A stretch of 64,000 nucleotides of DNA from Neorhizobium sp. JUb45 (GCF_004343585.1 NZ_SLYW01000008.1:1-64000), one strand, 5' to 3'. Numbered from the stretch's first letter, positions 8,452 to 17,746 are shown. The notes: generated from the letters alone by a model not told the origin. Numbers and translations are program-made.

Positions 8452-9849
8452 TCAATCACGCAAGGTCACCCGCATCGGCAAGCCGTCACGCGGCTGGGTC
8501 GTCAGTTTCTGCACCGGCCAGGGATCGGTCAGCGGCGTCACGTTGAATCGATAGCGCTTCATCAGAACTGCAAGGGCAATCACCGCTTCCTGCATGGCAA
8601 AGGTGGCGCCGATGCAGACGCGCGGGCCCGCACCAAACGGCAGATACTGAAAACGGCCGATCTTGCCGCGATTTTCCGGCAGGAACCGTTCCGGCATGAA
8701 GGCGCGCGGTTTTTCCCAATAAAGCTCATGGCGGTGCAGCGTCCATGGCATGACCAGCGCAGTCGTGCCGGCCTTGATTTCGACCGTCTTGCCATCTGGC
8801 GAGGTCCAGCTGTCATCCTTGATCGCTGCCCGGTTGATCGATGGCGCCGGCGGATAAAGACGCAATGCCTCCTCGAAGGCAGCCCGCACATTCGGCATCA
8901 GGTCCAGCCATTCGACTGGTTCGGCACCGGAGGCAACAACCCGGTCTATCTCCTCCTCCATTGCCCGCCGGATATGCGGTGACTGGCCTACGCAATAGAG
9001 CGTCCAGGCCAGTGCCCGCGCCGTCGTTTCATGGCCGGCGCCGATGAAGGTGAGGATATTGTCCTCGATCTCATCAAGGGTCAGTCCGTCCGGGCCGGCA
9101 AGCTGCAGCAGCAGGGTCAGGAAATCCTGTGGCGCATTGGCGGGATCGGCCATCAATTTCGCCTTGCGATGCTCCATGGTGTTGCGCACGATTTGTCGAA
9201 ATTTCTCCAGCACCCTCTTGCCGCCGATTCGCGTGATCCGGGGCACCCATGGCGGTGCGCGCAACAGGTCCATGGGATCGACACGACCCATGCGGTGCAG
9301 AAGCTGATCAACATCCTCGGAAAAATTGCTGGTTTCGGAAATGATATCGCCGGAAAACAGAGTTTCCGAGAGGATGGCAAAAGCGAGTTCAGTCATATCG
9401 ACCGAGACGTCATGTACGCGCCCCGAGGAGCCGACATCCGCATATTTTTCCGCATACTCCTCGGACTTGGTCAGCATCTGCCCGGCAAATCCCTTGGCAT
9501 GACGTGGTGTGAAGACCGGTGCCATGGCTTTGCGCGAACGCTTCCAGACCTGGCCTTCCGCCGTCAGCAATCCATCGCGCAGGATCGGTCGCAGGATCAG
9601 TTGGCGGATTTCCGACATTTCGTAATTGGCGGCATGATCCACCAGCACATGCCGGATCAGGCCGGGATCATTGATGATGAGGGTCCGTTCCTGGAAGAAT
9701 TTCGTATCGATCCAGGGCAGCGTGTAGGAAGGCTCACCCCACAGTTCGAGGGGATTGCGCAAGACCGTGCGGATAATTTCAAGCCTTGATGGCGGCACGC
9801 TGCGCGGCACCGGTGCCGGCGGAACGAAAGGCTCGGGGCGCATGTCCAT
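8452..9849 (-). CDS. Cytochrome P450
   Basis: A 465-residue soluble P450 with an AGGAGG ribosome site ahead of the ATG at 9849. The I-helix oxygen-activation motif GAGHETTA, the K-helix ExxR (EALR) and the heme-binding loop FGAGPRVCIG with axial Cys412 are all present. No N-terminal membrane anchor is visible, so it is probably cytoplasmic. The substrate cannot be deduced, and no ferredoxin or reductase gene is adjacent. It starts 36 bases after the DUF1402 gene on the same strand and is likely co-transcribed with it. The sequence resembles the P450s common as single genes in Rhizobiaceae. Confidence 0.93.
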   Translation of the reverse strand: MDMRPEPFVPPAPVPRSVPPSRLEIIRTVLRNPLELWGEPSYTLPWIDTKFFQERTLIINDPGLIRHVLVDHAANYEMSEIRQLILRPILRDGLLTAEGQVWKRSRKAMAPVFTPRHAKGFAGQMLTKSEEYAEKYADVGSSGRVHDVSVDMTELAFAILSETLFSGDIISETSNFSEDVDQLLHRMGRVDPMDLLRAPPWVPRITRIGGKRVLEKFRQIVRNTMEHRKAKLMADPANAPQDFLTLLLQLAGPDGLTLDEIEDNILTFIGAGHETTARALAWTLYCVGQSPHIRRAMEEEIDRVVASGAEPVEWLDLMPNVRAAFEEALRLYPPAPSINRAAIKDDSWTSPDGKTVEIKAGTTALVMPWTLHRHELYWEKPRAFMPERFLPENRGKIGRFQYLPFGAGPRVCIGATFAMQEAVIALAVLMKRYRFNVTPLTDPWPVQKLTTQPRDGLPMRVTLRD

Positions 9850-9885
9850 CGACGATCCTCCTGTTTGAAGGATCTATATCAGTCT

Positions 9886-10842
9886 TCAGAGCAGCGATTT
9901 CAAATCGGCGAGCTTGTCGTTGACGAGCCAGCCGTAATAATTTTCTTCCGGCAGGCCGCCGCGTGCTCTCAGTGCTGCAGCGCGCTGCGCTGAGCCGCCG
10001 GTATTATAAAGCGTGGCGGTGATACCAGGATTGTTGCTGATATCGACATTCGCGATCGACGAATAATCGTCGATCGAACGACGGATCGTGGCAGCCATAT
10101 AGGCGAGTGACTTGTCCGGATCCATGATGGCCCGATAGACTTCGCCGGCATCGTTTTCATCCAGTTTGGAATAACCGGAATTTTTCGCAACCATGTCGGA
10201 CTGCATCAATGCCGTCAGCGGATTGATCTGGCCAAGGCCAAAAGTCTGCCCGGCATAAAAGGGCTGGAAAAAGACGGCGCTGAAACGGTTGTCGGGATAG
10301 GAATTGCCACCGACGCGGTTTCCGCGAAACGTCTTGTCCCAGATGTTTTCCCGGCAGGACCAGAGACGATAGGAATCGCTGATGGCGTTGCAGCTGGCGA
10401 ATTCCGGGCGGCCAACGAAGTCAGCAATGCTCTCGTCCTTGTAGCCAAACCGGAAATTGTTGCCGGCATAGGCTGCGGCTTTTACATAATAGCTCTGCAG
10501 CCGGTCATAGGCATCGACGTTGTAAGTATGTTCGCCAACGATCGCACCGACCATGTGGATCGGATCGATGCCGTATGAGCGCGCCGTCGATTTGATTTTC
10601 GAGATCAGGGCCTTGTCGGTCGCCAGAAGCTCGCGGATCTTGTCGTATTTATCGTCGAAGGTGGTGCGGCCTGCGCGGGTACGGCGGACAGATGCACCGG
10701 GAATTTTCGGCTGCTCGACGTTGCGGTTACCTGGAGGCACGACAGTATCCGCCGACGCTGTTGTCGGCATGGCCCACGCCAGCAAAGACACTGTCAGAAC
10801 GAAGCCCGCAAAGGCCGATTTACCCGAGTAATATCGCAACAC
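9886..10842 (-). CDS. DUF1402 family exported protein
   Basis: A 318-residue protein from a GTG start with GGAG 4 bases ahead. Residues 1-31 form a Sec signal peptide ending in TTASA. The mature part contains YGIDPIHMVGAIVGEHTYNV, GQINPLTAL and a C-terminal YNTGG motif, reminiscent of lysozyme-like transglycosylase folds (a Glu followed by GLGQI-type and YN-type motifs). I recognise it as DUF1402, a family largely confined to alphaproteobacteria. A peptidoglycan-lytic role is inference. It precedes the P450 gene by 36 bases. Confidence 0.78.
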   Translation of the reverse strand: MLRYYSGKSAFAGFVLTVSLLAWAMPTTASADTVVPPGNRNVEQPKIPGASVRRTRAGRTTFDDKYDKIRELLATDKALISKIKSTARSYGIDPIHMVGAIVGEHTYNVDAYDRLQSYYVKAAAYAGNNFRFGYKDESIADFVGRPEFASCNAISDSYRLWSCRENIWDKTFRGNRVGGNSYPDNRFSAVFFQPFYAGQTFGLGQINPLTALMQSDMVAKNSGYSKLDENDAGEVYRAIMDPDKSLAYMAATIRRSIDDYSSIANVDISNNPGITATLYNTGGSAQRAAALRARGGLPEENYYGWLVNDKLADLKSLL

Positions 10843-10905
10843 TGTCTCCTGCCGATCGCTCGGCGATCCTGGGCAGATCTGCGGAAGGAGCCAGCGCTTT
10901 TCAGT

Positions 10906-10939
10906 AAAACGCGCCCCCTTTACGTGAAAGGTGGGCGCG
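10906..10939 (-). terminator. Terminator of the hslVU transcript
   Basis: A 12-13 bp GC-rich stem (10910-10921 with 10927-10939, one bulged base, loop ACGTG) is followed on the minus strand by TTTT. It lies 80 bases beyond the hslU stop, in the direction of hslU transcription. Confidence 0.6.
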
Positions 10940-11018
10940 CTGTCGAGCTTTGAATGCTTAAAAAGCGATCACGGTTTAAAGAGTGGCGCCGGACAGTGGC
11001 CCGGCTGCCACGATATTT

Positions 11019-12329
11019 TTACAGAATGTAGCGAGACAGGTCGGTATCGGCAGCGATGTCGCCGACATGCTTGCGCACATACTCGGCGTCGATCGTGACC
11101 GATGTGCCGCCTTGATCAGGCGCTGCGAACGAAATCTCATCCAGCACTCGCTCCATGACGGTCTGCAGGCGACGAGCACCGATATTTTCGACCGACGAGT
11201 TCAGATGAACCGCCACATCGGCCAGCGCATCGATGGCGTCATCAGTGAACTCGAGGCTGACGTCTTCTGTGCCCATCAGCGCCTTGTACTGACGGATCAG
11301 GCTGGCTTCGGTTTCCGTCAGGATGCGGCGGAAGTCTTCTTTCACCAGCGGCCGCAGCTCGACGCGGATCGGCAGACGACCCTGCAGTTCCGGCAGCAGA
11401 TCCGACGGTTTGGAGACGTGAAAGGCACCGGAGGCGATGAACAGGATGTGATCCGTCTTCACCGGGCCGTATTTGGTGGAAACCGTCGTGCCTTCGACCA
11501 GCGGCAGCAGATCGCGCTGCACGCCTTCGCGTGATACGCCGGCACCCATGCCGCCATCTCGCGCCGCGATCTTGTCGATCTCGTCGAGGAAAACGATCCC
11601 GTCATTTTCGACCGAACGCACGGCTTCGCGTTGGATGACTTCGTTGTCGATCAGCTTGTCGGACTCGTCGCGGATCAACTCGCCATAGGATTTCTGGACG
11701 GTGGTGCGCACCTTCTTGGTGCGACCGCCCATGGCCTTGCCGAACATTTCCGACAAATTGAGAACGCCGATATTGGCGCCCGGCATTCCGGGGATTTCGA
11801 AGCCGCCGGGCGCGCCAGAGCCGGCATCGGTCACCTCGATCTCGATTTCCTTGTCGTCCAGTTCACCGGAACGCAGCTTCTTGCGGAAATTGTCGCGGGT
11901 GGCAGGCGAAGCGGTGGAGCCGACCAGTGCGTCGAGCACACGTTCCTCGGCACTCATATGTGCCTTCGCCTGCACCTCGGCCCGCTTCTTTTCGCGCACG
12001 AGACCGATGCCGATCTCGACGAGATCGCGGATGATCTGCTCGACATCGCGGCCGACATAACCGACTTCGGTGAATTTTGTCGCTTCGACCTTGATGAAAG
12101 GCGCACCGGCAAGCTTTGCCAGACGACGGGAAATCTCCGTCTTGCCGACGCCAGTGGGGCCGATCATCAGGATATTCTTGGGCATGACTTCGTCGCGCAG
12201 GCCTTCTTCGAGCTGCTGGCGGCGCCAGCGGTTGCGAAGCGCGATCGCCACCGCGCGCTTGGCCTCATGTTGGCCGATAATGTAGCGATCGAGTTCGGAG
12301 ACGGTTTCTCTGGGAGAAAAATTGGTCAT
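11019..12329 (-). CDS. hslU: ATP-dependent protease ATPase subunit HslU
   Basis: A 436-residue AAA+ unfoldase from the ATG at 12329. A longer frame to 12380 adds residues that do not resemble the family. Landmarks are the N-terminal FSPRETVSELDRYIIGQ, Walker A GPTGVGKTEISRRLAKL, an I-domain insertion in the middle, Walker B VFLDEIDKI, and the C-terminal ...YIL tail that docks into HslV. Family length is normal. It unfolds substrates and feeds them to HslV. The gene is 75 bases downstream of hslV, so both form one leftward operon. Confidence 0.97.
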   Translation of the reverse strand: MTNFSPRETVSELDRYIIGQHEAKRAVAIALRNRWRRQQLEEGLRDEVMPKNILMIGPTGVGKTEISRRLAKLAGAPFIKVEATKFTEVGYVGRDVEQIIRDLVEIGIGLVREKKRAEVQAKAHMSAEERVLDALVGSTASPATRDNFRKKLRSGELDDKEIEIEVTDAGSGAPGGFEIPGMPGANIGVLNLSEMFGKAMGGRTKKVRTTVQKSYGELIRDESDKLIDNEVIQREAVRSVENDGIVFLDEIDKIAARDGGMGAGVSREGVQRDLLPLVEGTTVSTKYGPVKTDHILFIASGAFHVSKPSDLLPELQGRLPIRVELRPLVKEDFRRILTETEASLIRQYKALMGTEDVSLEFTDDAIDALADVAVHLNSSVENIGARRLQTVMERVLDEISFAAPDQGGTSVTIDAEYVRKHVGDIAADTDLSRYIL

Positions 12330-12404
12330 TGTCTTCCTTTCGGCCCCCTTGTGGCACCGGCCGTTGCGGCCCGGCGCCAAGGGTCCATGACAGTTGAGAT
12401 GCGC

Positions 12405-12932
12405 TTATTCCGCGTCGAGGCTTTCGACGATGATATTGTGGTTGGTGTAGACGCAGATATCGGCAGCGATATCGAGCGCCGTTTTTGCGATCTCCTCCGC
12501 CGACTTGTCCGAATCCATCAGCGCGCGAGCCGCGGCAAAGGCATAATTGCCGCCTGAGCCAATCGCGACGGTGCCGTGTTCAGGCTCCAGAACGTCGCCA
12601 TTGCCGGTGATCGCCAGCGTGATCGACTTGTCGGCCACCAGCATCATCGCCTCGAGATGGCGCAGATACCGGTCGGTGCGCCAGTCCTTGGCGAGTTCGA
12701 CGGCCGCGCGCATCAACTGGCCGGGATATTGCTCGAGTTTCTTTTCAAGGCGATCGAGAAGCGTGAAGGCATCCGCGGTGGCGCCTGCAAAACCGGCAAT
12801 CACTTCACCGTCCTTGCCGATGCGGCGTACCTTGCGCGCATTCCCCTTCATGACGGTCTGGCCGAGGCTCACCTGACCGTCTCCGGCCATGATTACCTTT
12901 CCGCCTTTCCGTACCGTGATGATTGTTGTCAT
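12405..12932 (-). CDS. hslV: ATP-dependent protease peptidase subunit HslV
   Basis: A 175-residue proteasome-beta-like peptidase starting at the ATG at 12932. The ORF could be extended to 13025, but the catalytic threonine must become the N-terminus after Met removal, and MTTIITVRKGG fits exactly. The GDGQVSLGQTVMKGNARKVRR block is typical of HslV. It assembles as two hexameric rings capped by HslU and degrades misfolded proteins in the cytoplasm. It is transcribed divergently from hisB across 179 bases. Confidence 0.97.
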   Translation of the reverse strand: MTTIITVRKGGKVIMAGDGQVSLGQTVMKGNARKVRRIGKDGEVIAGFAGATADAFTLLDRLEKKLEQYPGQLMRAAVELAKDWRTDRYLRHLEAMMLVADKSITLAITGNGDVLEPEHGTVAIGSGGNYAFAAARALMDSDKSAEEIAKTALDIAADICVYTNHNIIVESLDAE

Positions 12933-13111
12933 AGAAACACCTGTCTGCCCGCTTGGACGGGCTCTTTGAATTCGGCCTCCGATGGCCGGTTGGGTTCTAT
13001 GTAAGTGGGCAAATCGCGAATGCAAATGCGACGCTTTTATCGCTCGGCCGTTCTGGATATTTCGCCGTCCCCCTGATAAGGAACCGCAACATTTCCAGTA
13101 TGGAGCGTTCT

Positions 13112-13720
13112 ATGGCCGCCGCCACAGACAGCCGAACCGCTACGGTTTCCCGCAAGACGAACGAGACGGCGATTTCCGTGTCCGTCAATCTCGACGGCAC
13201 TGGCACGTCGAAGATCAGCTCGGGCATCGGCTTCTTCGACCATATGCTGGAGCAGCTCAGCCGCCATTCGCTGATCGACATGGAGATCGACGTGAAGGGC
13301 GACCTGCATATCGACGATCACCATTCGGTCGAGGATACCGGCATTGCCATCGGTCAGGCTATTTCCAAGGCACTGGGCGATCGTCGCGGTATCACCCGTT
13401 ATGCTTCGCTCGATCTTGCCATGGACGAAACGATGACCAAGGCTGCCGTCGATCTCTCCGGCCGACCTTTCCTCGTCTGGAATGTCGCCTTCAGCGCGCC
13501 AAAAATCGGCACGTTCGATACCGAACTGGTACGCGAATTCTTTCAGGCACTTGCCCAGAATGCCGGTATCACCCTGCATGTGCTGAACCATTACGGTGCC
13601 AACAACCATCATATCGCCGAGACCTGCTTCAAGGCAGTGGCTCGCGTGCTGCGCACAGCGACCGAAATCGACGCGCGTCAGGCCGACCGCGTACCATCCA
13701 CCAAGGGAACGCTCGTCTGA
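13112..13720 (+). CDS. hisB: Imidazoleglycerol-phosphate dehydratase
   Basis: A 202-residue monofunctional HisB, sixth step of histidine synthesis. I chose ATG 13112 over ATG 13100 because GGAG (13102-13105) sits 6 bases ahead of 13112 and the rhizobial proteins begin near SRTxTVSRKTNET. Metal-binding motifs HHSVEDTG and NNHHIAE are present, as is the family motif GIGFFDHMLEQ. No HisB phosphatase domain is fused. It leads the run hisB-DUF2628-hisH-hisA-hisF-hisE-coaA. Confidence 0.97.
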   Translation: MAAATDSRTATVSRKTNETAISVSVNLDGTGTSKISSGIGFFDHMLEQLSRHSLIDMEIDVKGDLHIDDHHSVEDTGIAIGQAISKALGDRRGITRYASLDLAMDETMTKAAVDLSGRPFLVWNVAFSAPKIGTFDTELVREFFQALAQNAGITLHVLNHYGANNHHIAETCFKAVARVLRTATEIDARQADRVPSTKGTLV

Positions 13721-13738
13721 TCGGGCCGAGGAGGTTTC

Positions 13739-14221
13739 GTGATCAGCTATACCGTTTTGACGCCGCCGGACGGACCTGACCGGGATCATGCATCGACGCT
13801 GTTCGTCGCCGATCGTTTTGTCTGGTCGGCGCTGCTTCTGCCGTGGATCTGGCTTCTCACGCAGCGCATGTGGTTTGCGGCTTTCGTGGTTTTCGTCAGC
13901 GAATGCATGGCAATTTTCATTTTGCGGCAATCGGGGCTTGGCACTGTAGGGCTTCTGGCAATCATCGCAATCCATGCACTGGTTGCGCTTGAGGGCGGCA
14001 ATCTCCATATCCGCCATCTGATTGCTCGGGGCTGGAACGTGGCGGGCCAGATCACGGCACCGGATCTTGCAACGGCCGAAGAGATGTTCTTTGCCGGTCT
14101 GCCCGAACCGGTTGCCACGCCCCTGCCCTCAGCAGCCGACTGGGCCAAACCGAATTCTTCATCGACATCCGGCTGGAACGCACCTGCGCTTGGCCTTTTC
14201 GACAATACTGGAGCACGCTGA
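13739..14221 (+). CDS. DUF2628 membrane protein within the his operon
   Basis: A 160-residue protein from a GTG start with an excellent GAGGAGG ribosome site. Three hydrophobic segments (about 28-46, 48-70 and 72-88) are followed by a soluble tail (HIRHLIARGWNVAGQITAPD). I recognise it as DUF2628. It overlaps hisH by one base (TGATG), so it is translationally coupled to a histidine gene. Known function: none. Its fixed place in the rhizobial his operon suggests a role tied to that pathway or merely to its regulation; the sequence gives no catalytic motif. Confidence 0.8.
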   Translation: MISYTVLTPPDGPDRDHASTLFVADRFVWSALLLPWIWLLTQRMWFAAFVVFVSECMAIFILRQSGLGTVGLLAIIAIHALVALEGGNLHIRHLIARGWNVAGQITAPDLATAEEMFFAGLPEPVATPLPSAADWAKPNSSSTSGWNAPALGLFDNTGAR

Positions 14222-14871
14222 TGCGCGTTGCCATCATAGACTACGGATCGGGAAACCTTCGATCCGCCACCAAGGCATTCGAGCGCGCCGCCCGCGAGGC
14301 CGGCATCGATGCCATGATCGACCTGACCGACAAGCCGGAAGCGGTGGCCTCCGCCGACCGCATCGTTTTGCCGGGCGTTGGTGCTTATGCCGATTGCCGC
14401 GCCGGCCTTGCGGCTGTCGACGGAATGCACGAGGCACTGCTCGACGTTGTGGAAAAGAAGGCACATCCCTTCCTCGGTATCTGCGTCGGCATGCAGTTGA
14501 TGTCTTCACGCGGCCTCGAAAAGACTGTGACAGACGGTTTTGGCTGGATCGACGGCGATGTCGTGGAGATGACGCCCTCCGACCCAAGCTTGAAAATCCC
14601 GCAGATCGGCTGGAACACGCTCGATCTGAAAACCAGTCATCCGGTCTTCGACGGTATCCCGACAGGGCCTGACGGTCTGCATGCCTATTTCGTGCATTCC
14701 TACCATCTTGCCGCCCGCAAGGAAGATGAAGTCATCGCCACTACCAATTACGGTGGCCCGATGACCGCGTTTGTCGGTCGCGACAATATGGTCGGCTCGC
14801 AATTCCACCCGGAGAAGAGCCAGGCGCTTGGCCTTGCCCTTATTGCAAACTTCATGAAATGGGCTCCGTGA
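14221..14871 (+). CDS. hisH: Imidazole glycerol phosphate synthase subunit HisH (glutamine amidotransferase)
   Basis: A 216-residue class I glutamine amidotransferase. The nucleophile Cys is in FLGICVGMQLM, and His and Glu of the triad are in SQFHPEKSQ near the C-terminus. It supplies ammonia through a tunnel to HisF. The start overlaps the DUF2628 stop by one base and the stop overlaps hisA by one base, giving tight translational coupling. Length is normal. Confidence 0.98.
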   Translation: MRVAIIDYGSGNLRSATKAFERAAREAGIDAMIDLTDKPEAVASADRIVLPGVGAYADCRAGLAAVDGMHEALLDVVEKKAHPFLGICVGMQLMSSRGLEKTVTDGFGWIDGDVVEMTPSDPSLKIPQIGWNTLDLKTSHPVFDGIPTGPDGLHAYFVHSYHLAARKEDEVIATTNYGGPMTAFVGRDNMVGSQFHPEKSQALGLALIANFMKWAP

Positions 14872-15614
14872 TGATCCTTTTCCCGGCTATCGATCTCAAG
14901 GACGGCCAGTGCGTTCGCCTGAAACTCGGCGACATGGAACAGGCAACTGTCTACAACACCGACCCCGGCGCACAGGCCAAGGCCTTTGAAGACCAGGGGT
15001 TCGAATGGCTGCATGTGGTCGATCTCAATGGCGCCTTTGCCGGCGAGACGGTAAACGGTGATGCCGTCGATGCGATCCTGAAGGCGACCAAGAACCCGGT
15101 TCAGCTCGGCGGCGGCATCCGTACGCTCGATCATATCGAGGCATGGTTGTCGCGCGGGCTTGCCCGCGTCATCCTCGGCACCGTTGCCGTGCGTGATCCG
15201 AACCTCGTGCTTGAAGCATGCACACGTTTTCCCGGTCAGGTCGCCGTCGGTATCGATGCCAAGGGCGGCAAAGTGGCCGTCGAAGGCTGGGCGGAAGCAT
15301 CCGAACTCGGCGTCATCGAGCTGGCGAAAAAATTCGAAGGCGCCGGCGTTTCGGCGATCATCTATACTGACATCGATCGCGACGGCATTCTGGCCGGTAT
15401 CAACTGGGATTCCACGCTGGAGCTAGCCGATGCCGTTTCCATTCCGGTGATCGCCTCGGGTGGCCTTGCCTCCATGGACGATATCCGCCGGATGCTGGAA
15501 CCGGATGCGCAAAAACTCGAAGGCGCGATTTCCGGCCGTGCGCTCTATGATGGTCGCATCAACCCGGACGAGGCCCTGGCGCTGATCCGGGCAGCCAAGG
15601 GAGAGACGGCATGA
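14871..15614 (+). CDS. hisA: Phosphoribosylformimino-5-aminoimidazole carboxamide ribotide isomerase
   Basis: A 247-residue (beta/alpha)8 barrel. The ATG at 14871 overlaps the hisH stop (TGATG); the in-frame ATG at 14859 would lengthen the protein by 4 residues beyond the usual MILFPAIDLKDG start. The catalytic Asp in the first strand (AIDLKDG) and the one in YTDIDRDG are present, with phosphate-binding GGGIR and ASGG motifs. It performs the Amadori isomerisation before HisF/HisH. It overlaps hisF by 4 bases. Confidence 0.97.
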   Translation: MILFPAIDLKDGQCVRLKLGDMEQATVYNTDPGAQAKAFEDQGFEWLHVVDLNGAFAGETVNGDAVDAILKATKNPVQLGGGIRTLDHIEAWLSRGLARVILGTVAVRDPNLVLEACTRFPGQVAVGIDAKGGKVAVEGWAEASELGVIELAKKFEGAGVSAIIYTDIDRDGILAGINWDSTLELADAVSIPVIASGGLASMDDIRRMLEPDAQKLEGAISGRALYDGRINPDEALALIRAAKGETA

Positions 15615-16399
15615 CGCTCAAGGCTCGCGTTATCCCCTGTCTCGACGTCAAGGACGGCCGTGTGGTTAAGGGCGTCAATTTTGTCGACCTGATCGATGCC
15701 GGTGACCCGGTCGAAGCCGCCAAGGCCTATGACGCGGCCGGTGCCGACGAACTCTGCTTCCTCGACATCACCGCATCCTCGGACAATCGCGATACGATTT
15801 TCGATGTCGTTGCCCGCACTGCCGATCACTGTTTCATGCCGCTGACGGTCGGTGGCGGTGTTCGCGCCGTTGGCGACATCCGAAAACTGCTGCTCGCCGG
15901 TGCCGACAAGGTGTCGATCAATTCGGCAGCTGTGAACAATCCCGACTTCGTGGCCGAGGCCGCCGACAAGTTCGGTAACCAGTGCATCGTCGTTTCGATC
16001 GATGCCAAGCGCCGCCTAACGCAATCGGTCGGTGGTGATAACCGCAGCGAATGGGAAATCTATACCCATGGCGGCCGCAACGCGACCGGCATCGATGCCG
16101 TGGAGTTTGCCGCCCGCATGGTCGAACGCGGTGCCGGCGAATTGCTGGTCACATCAATGGACCGCGACGGAACCAAAGTCGGCTATGATCTGGAGCTCAC
16201 CCGCGCGATCGCCGATGCGGTACGCGTGCCGGTGATTGCCTCCGGTGGTGTCGGCACATTGGACGATCTCGTTGCTGGCGTGAAGGAAGGCCATGCGACC
16301 GCCGTTCTGGCCGCTTCGATTTTCCACTTCGGCACCTATACGATCGGTGAGGCGAAGCGCTATATGGCCGATCATGGCATTGCCATGAGACTGGACTGA
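15611..16399 (+). CDS. hisF: Imidazole glycerol phosphate synthase subunit HisF (cyclase)
   Basis: A 262-residue barrel homologous to HisA. The catalytic aspartates are in PCLDVKDGRVVKG and TSMDRDGTKVGYD, with phosphate-binding GGGVRA and ASGGVG. With HisH it converts PRFAR and glutamine to imidazole glycerol phosphate and AICAR. Its ATG overlaps the hisA stop (ATGA). Confidence 0.98.
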   Translation: MTLKARVIPCLDVKDGRVVKGVNFVDLIDAGDPVEAAKAYDAAGADELCFLDITASSDNRDTIFDVVARTADHCFMPLTVGGGVRAVGDIRKLLLAGADKVSINSAAVNNPDFVAEAADKFGNQCIVVSIDAKRRLTQSVGGDNRSEWEIYTHGGRNATGIDAVEFAARMVERGAGELLVTSMDRDGTKVGYDLELTRAIADAVRVPVIASGGVGTLDDLVAGVKEGHATAVLAASIFHFGTYTIGEAKRYMADHGIAMRLD

Positions 16400-16411
16400 C
16401 GGGAGGCAGAC

Positions 16412-16735
16412 TTGGGCGAATTTTCATTGAGCGATCTGGAAAAGATCGTGGCGGAGCGCGCCTTGGCGTCTCCGGATCAATCCTGGACAGCCAAGCTCGT
16501 CGCTGTCGGCCAGACCAAGGCTGCAAAGAAGCTCGGCGAAGAGGCAATCGAAACGGTCATCGCCGCCGTGGCGCAGGACCGCAAGGAACTTGTCGGCGAA
16601 AGTGCCGACCTTCTTTATCATCTTTTGGTCGTATTGAAGATTGCCGATATCCCGTTGCAGGATGTGCTGGATGAACTCCAGCGCCGGACCAGCCAGTCCG
16701 GTCTTCAGGAAAAGGCTAGCCGTCAACCATCATGA
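16412..16735 (+). CDS. hisE: Phosphoribosyl-ATP pyrophosphatase
   Basis: A 107-residue HisE with the helical MazG-like core KKLGEEAIETVIAA...ESADLLYHLLVVL that binds the metal-pyrophosphate. It catalyses the second step of histidine synthesis. The start is a TTG at 16412, 6 bases after a strong GGGAGGC, and no ATG or GTG lies near enough to replace it. Its stop overlaps the coaA start (ATGA). No hisI is adjacent. Confidence 0.94.
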   Translation: MGEFSLSDLEKIVAERALASPDQSWTAKLVAVGQTKAAKKLGEEAIETVIAAVAQDRKELVGESADLLYHLLVVLKIADIPLQDVLDELQRRTSQSGLQEKASRQPS

Positions 16736-17721
16736 CCAGTGCGCCGCAGCCCGCCGAAGCATTTGAGGTCGGCATGACCTCGGAACGTTATTCGCCCTAC
16801 CACCACTTCACAGCGGACGAGTGGGCAAAATTCCGGGCAGACACGCCCCTCACCCTCAAAGCGGAAGAGATCGCCCGGCTCCGTTCACTCGACGATCCGA
16901 TCAATATCGATGAAGTCCGGCGTATCTATCTGTCGCTATCGCGCCTTCTGTCATCGCATGTCGAGGCATCGCACCTGCTTTTCCAGCAGCGGAACCGTTT
17001 TCTGAGCCTCTCGGATATCAACAAGACGCCCTTCATCATCGGTATCGCCGGATCTGTCGCTGTCGGCAAATCGACCACGGCACGTATCCTGAAGGAACTA
17101 CTCGCACGCTGGCCTTCCAGCCCGAAGGTCGACCTGATCACCACAGACGGTTTTCTTTACCCCAATGCCGTGCTTCAGCGTGAAAACCTGATGGAGCGCA
17201 AAGGTTTTCCCGAAAGTTACGATGTCGGTGCCATCCTGCGTTTTCTCTCGGCAATCAAGGCCGGTGAGCCCAACGTGCCGGCACCACGCTATTCACACCT
17301 GACCTATGACGTTCTGGCCGACGAACATACGCTGGTGGATCGGCCGGACATTCTGATCTTCGAGGGTATCAATGTGCTGCAGTCGCGCACCCTACCTGCG
17401 GATGGAAAGATCATCCCGATCGTTTCCGACTTCTTCGATTTCTCGATTTATATCGACGCGGACGAGGATCAGATTCATAGCTGGTATGTCCAGCGCTTCA
17501 TGAAACTGCGTGAAACCGCCTTCCGCGACCCCACATCGTTTTTCAAGAAATATGCGGCAATCGATACCAATGATGCCTTGGCCATGGCGGAAAACCTCTG
17601 GCAGAACATAAACCTGAAAAACCTGCGCCAGAATATTTTGCCGACACGCCCGCGCGCGGATCTCATCCTGCGCAAGGGGCGGGATCATTTCATCGAGACG
17701 GTTTCGCTCAGAAAGCTGTAG
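16732..17721 (+). CDS. coaA: Pantothenate kinase, type I
   Basis: A 329-residue type I (E. coli-like) CoaA. The P-loop GIAGSVAVGKSTTARIL is near residue 103, followed by TTDGFLYPN and the FEGINVLQ strand. It phosphorylates pantothenate, the regulated first step of coenzyme A synthesis. Linkage to the his operon is typical of rhizobia, and the ATG overlaps the hisE stop by 4 bases. coaE, the last CoA step, is also in this window (53757-54365). Confidence 0.97.
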   Translation: MTSAPQPAEAFEVGMTSERYSPYHHFTADEWAKFRADTPLTLKAEEIARLRSLDDPINIDEVRRIYLSLSRLLSSHVEASHLLFQQRNRFLSLSDINKTPFIIGIAGSVAVGKSTTARILKELLARWPSSPKVDLITTDGFLYPNAVLQRENLMERKGFPESYDVGAILRFLSAIKAGEPNVPAPRYSHLTYDVLADEHTLVDRPDILIFEGINVLQSRTLPADGKIIPIVSDFFDFSIYIDADEDQIHSWYVQRFMKLRETAFRDPTSFFKKYAAIDTNDALAMAENLWQNINLKNLRQNILPTRPRADLILRKGRDHFIETVSLRKL

Positions 17722-17746
17722 CCGGTACATAACCGGCTACACTTTT
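17717..17746. terminator. Bidirectional hairpin between coaA and alkB
   Basis: TGTAGCCGGT (17717-17726) and ACCGGCTACA (17732-17741) pair perfectly around a 5-base loop, followed by CTTTTC. The left arm overlaps the coaA stop codon. The hairpin lies between convergent coaA and alkB, and the T run is short, so efficiency is uncertain. Confidence 0.6.
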
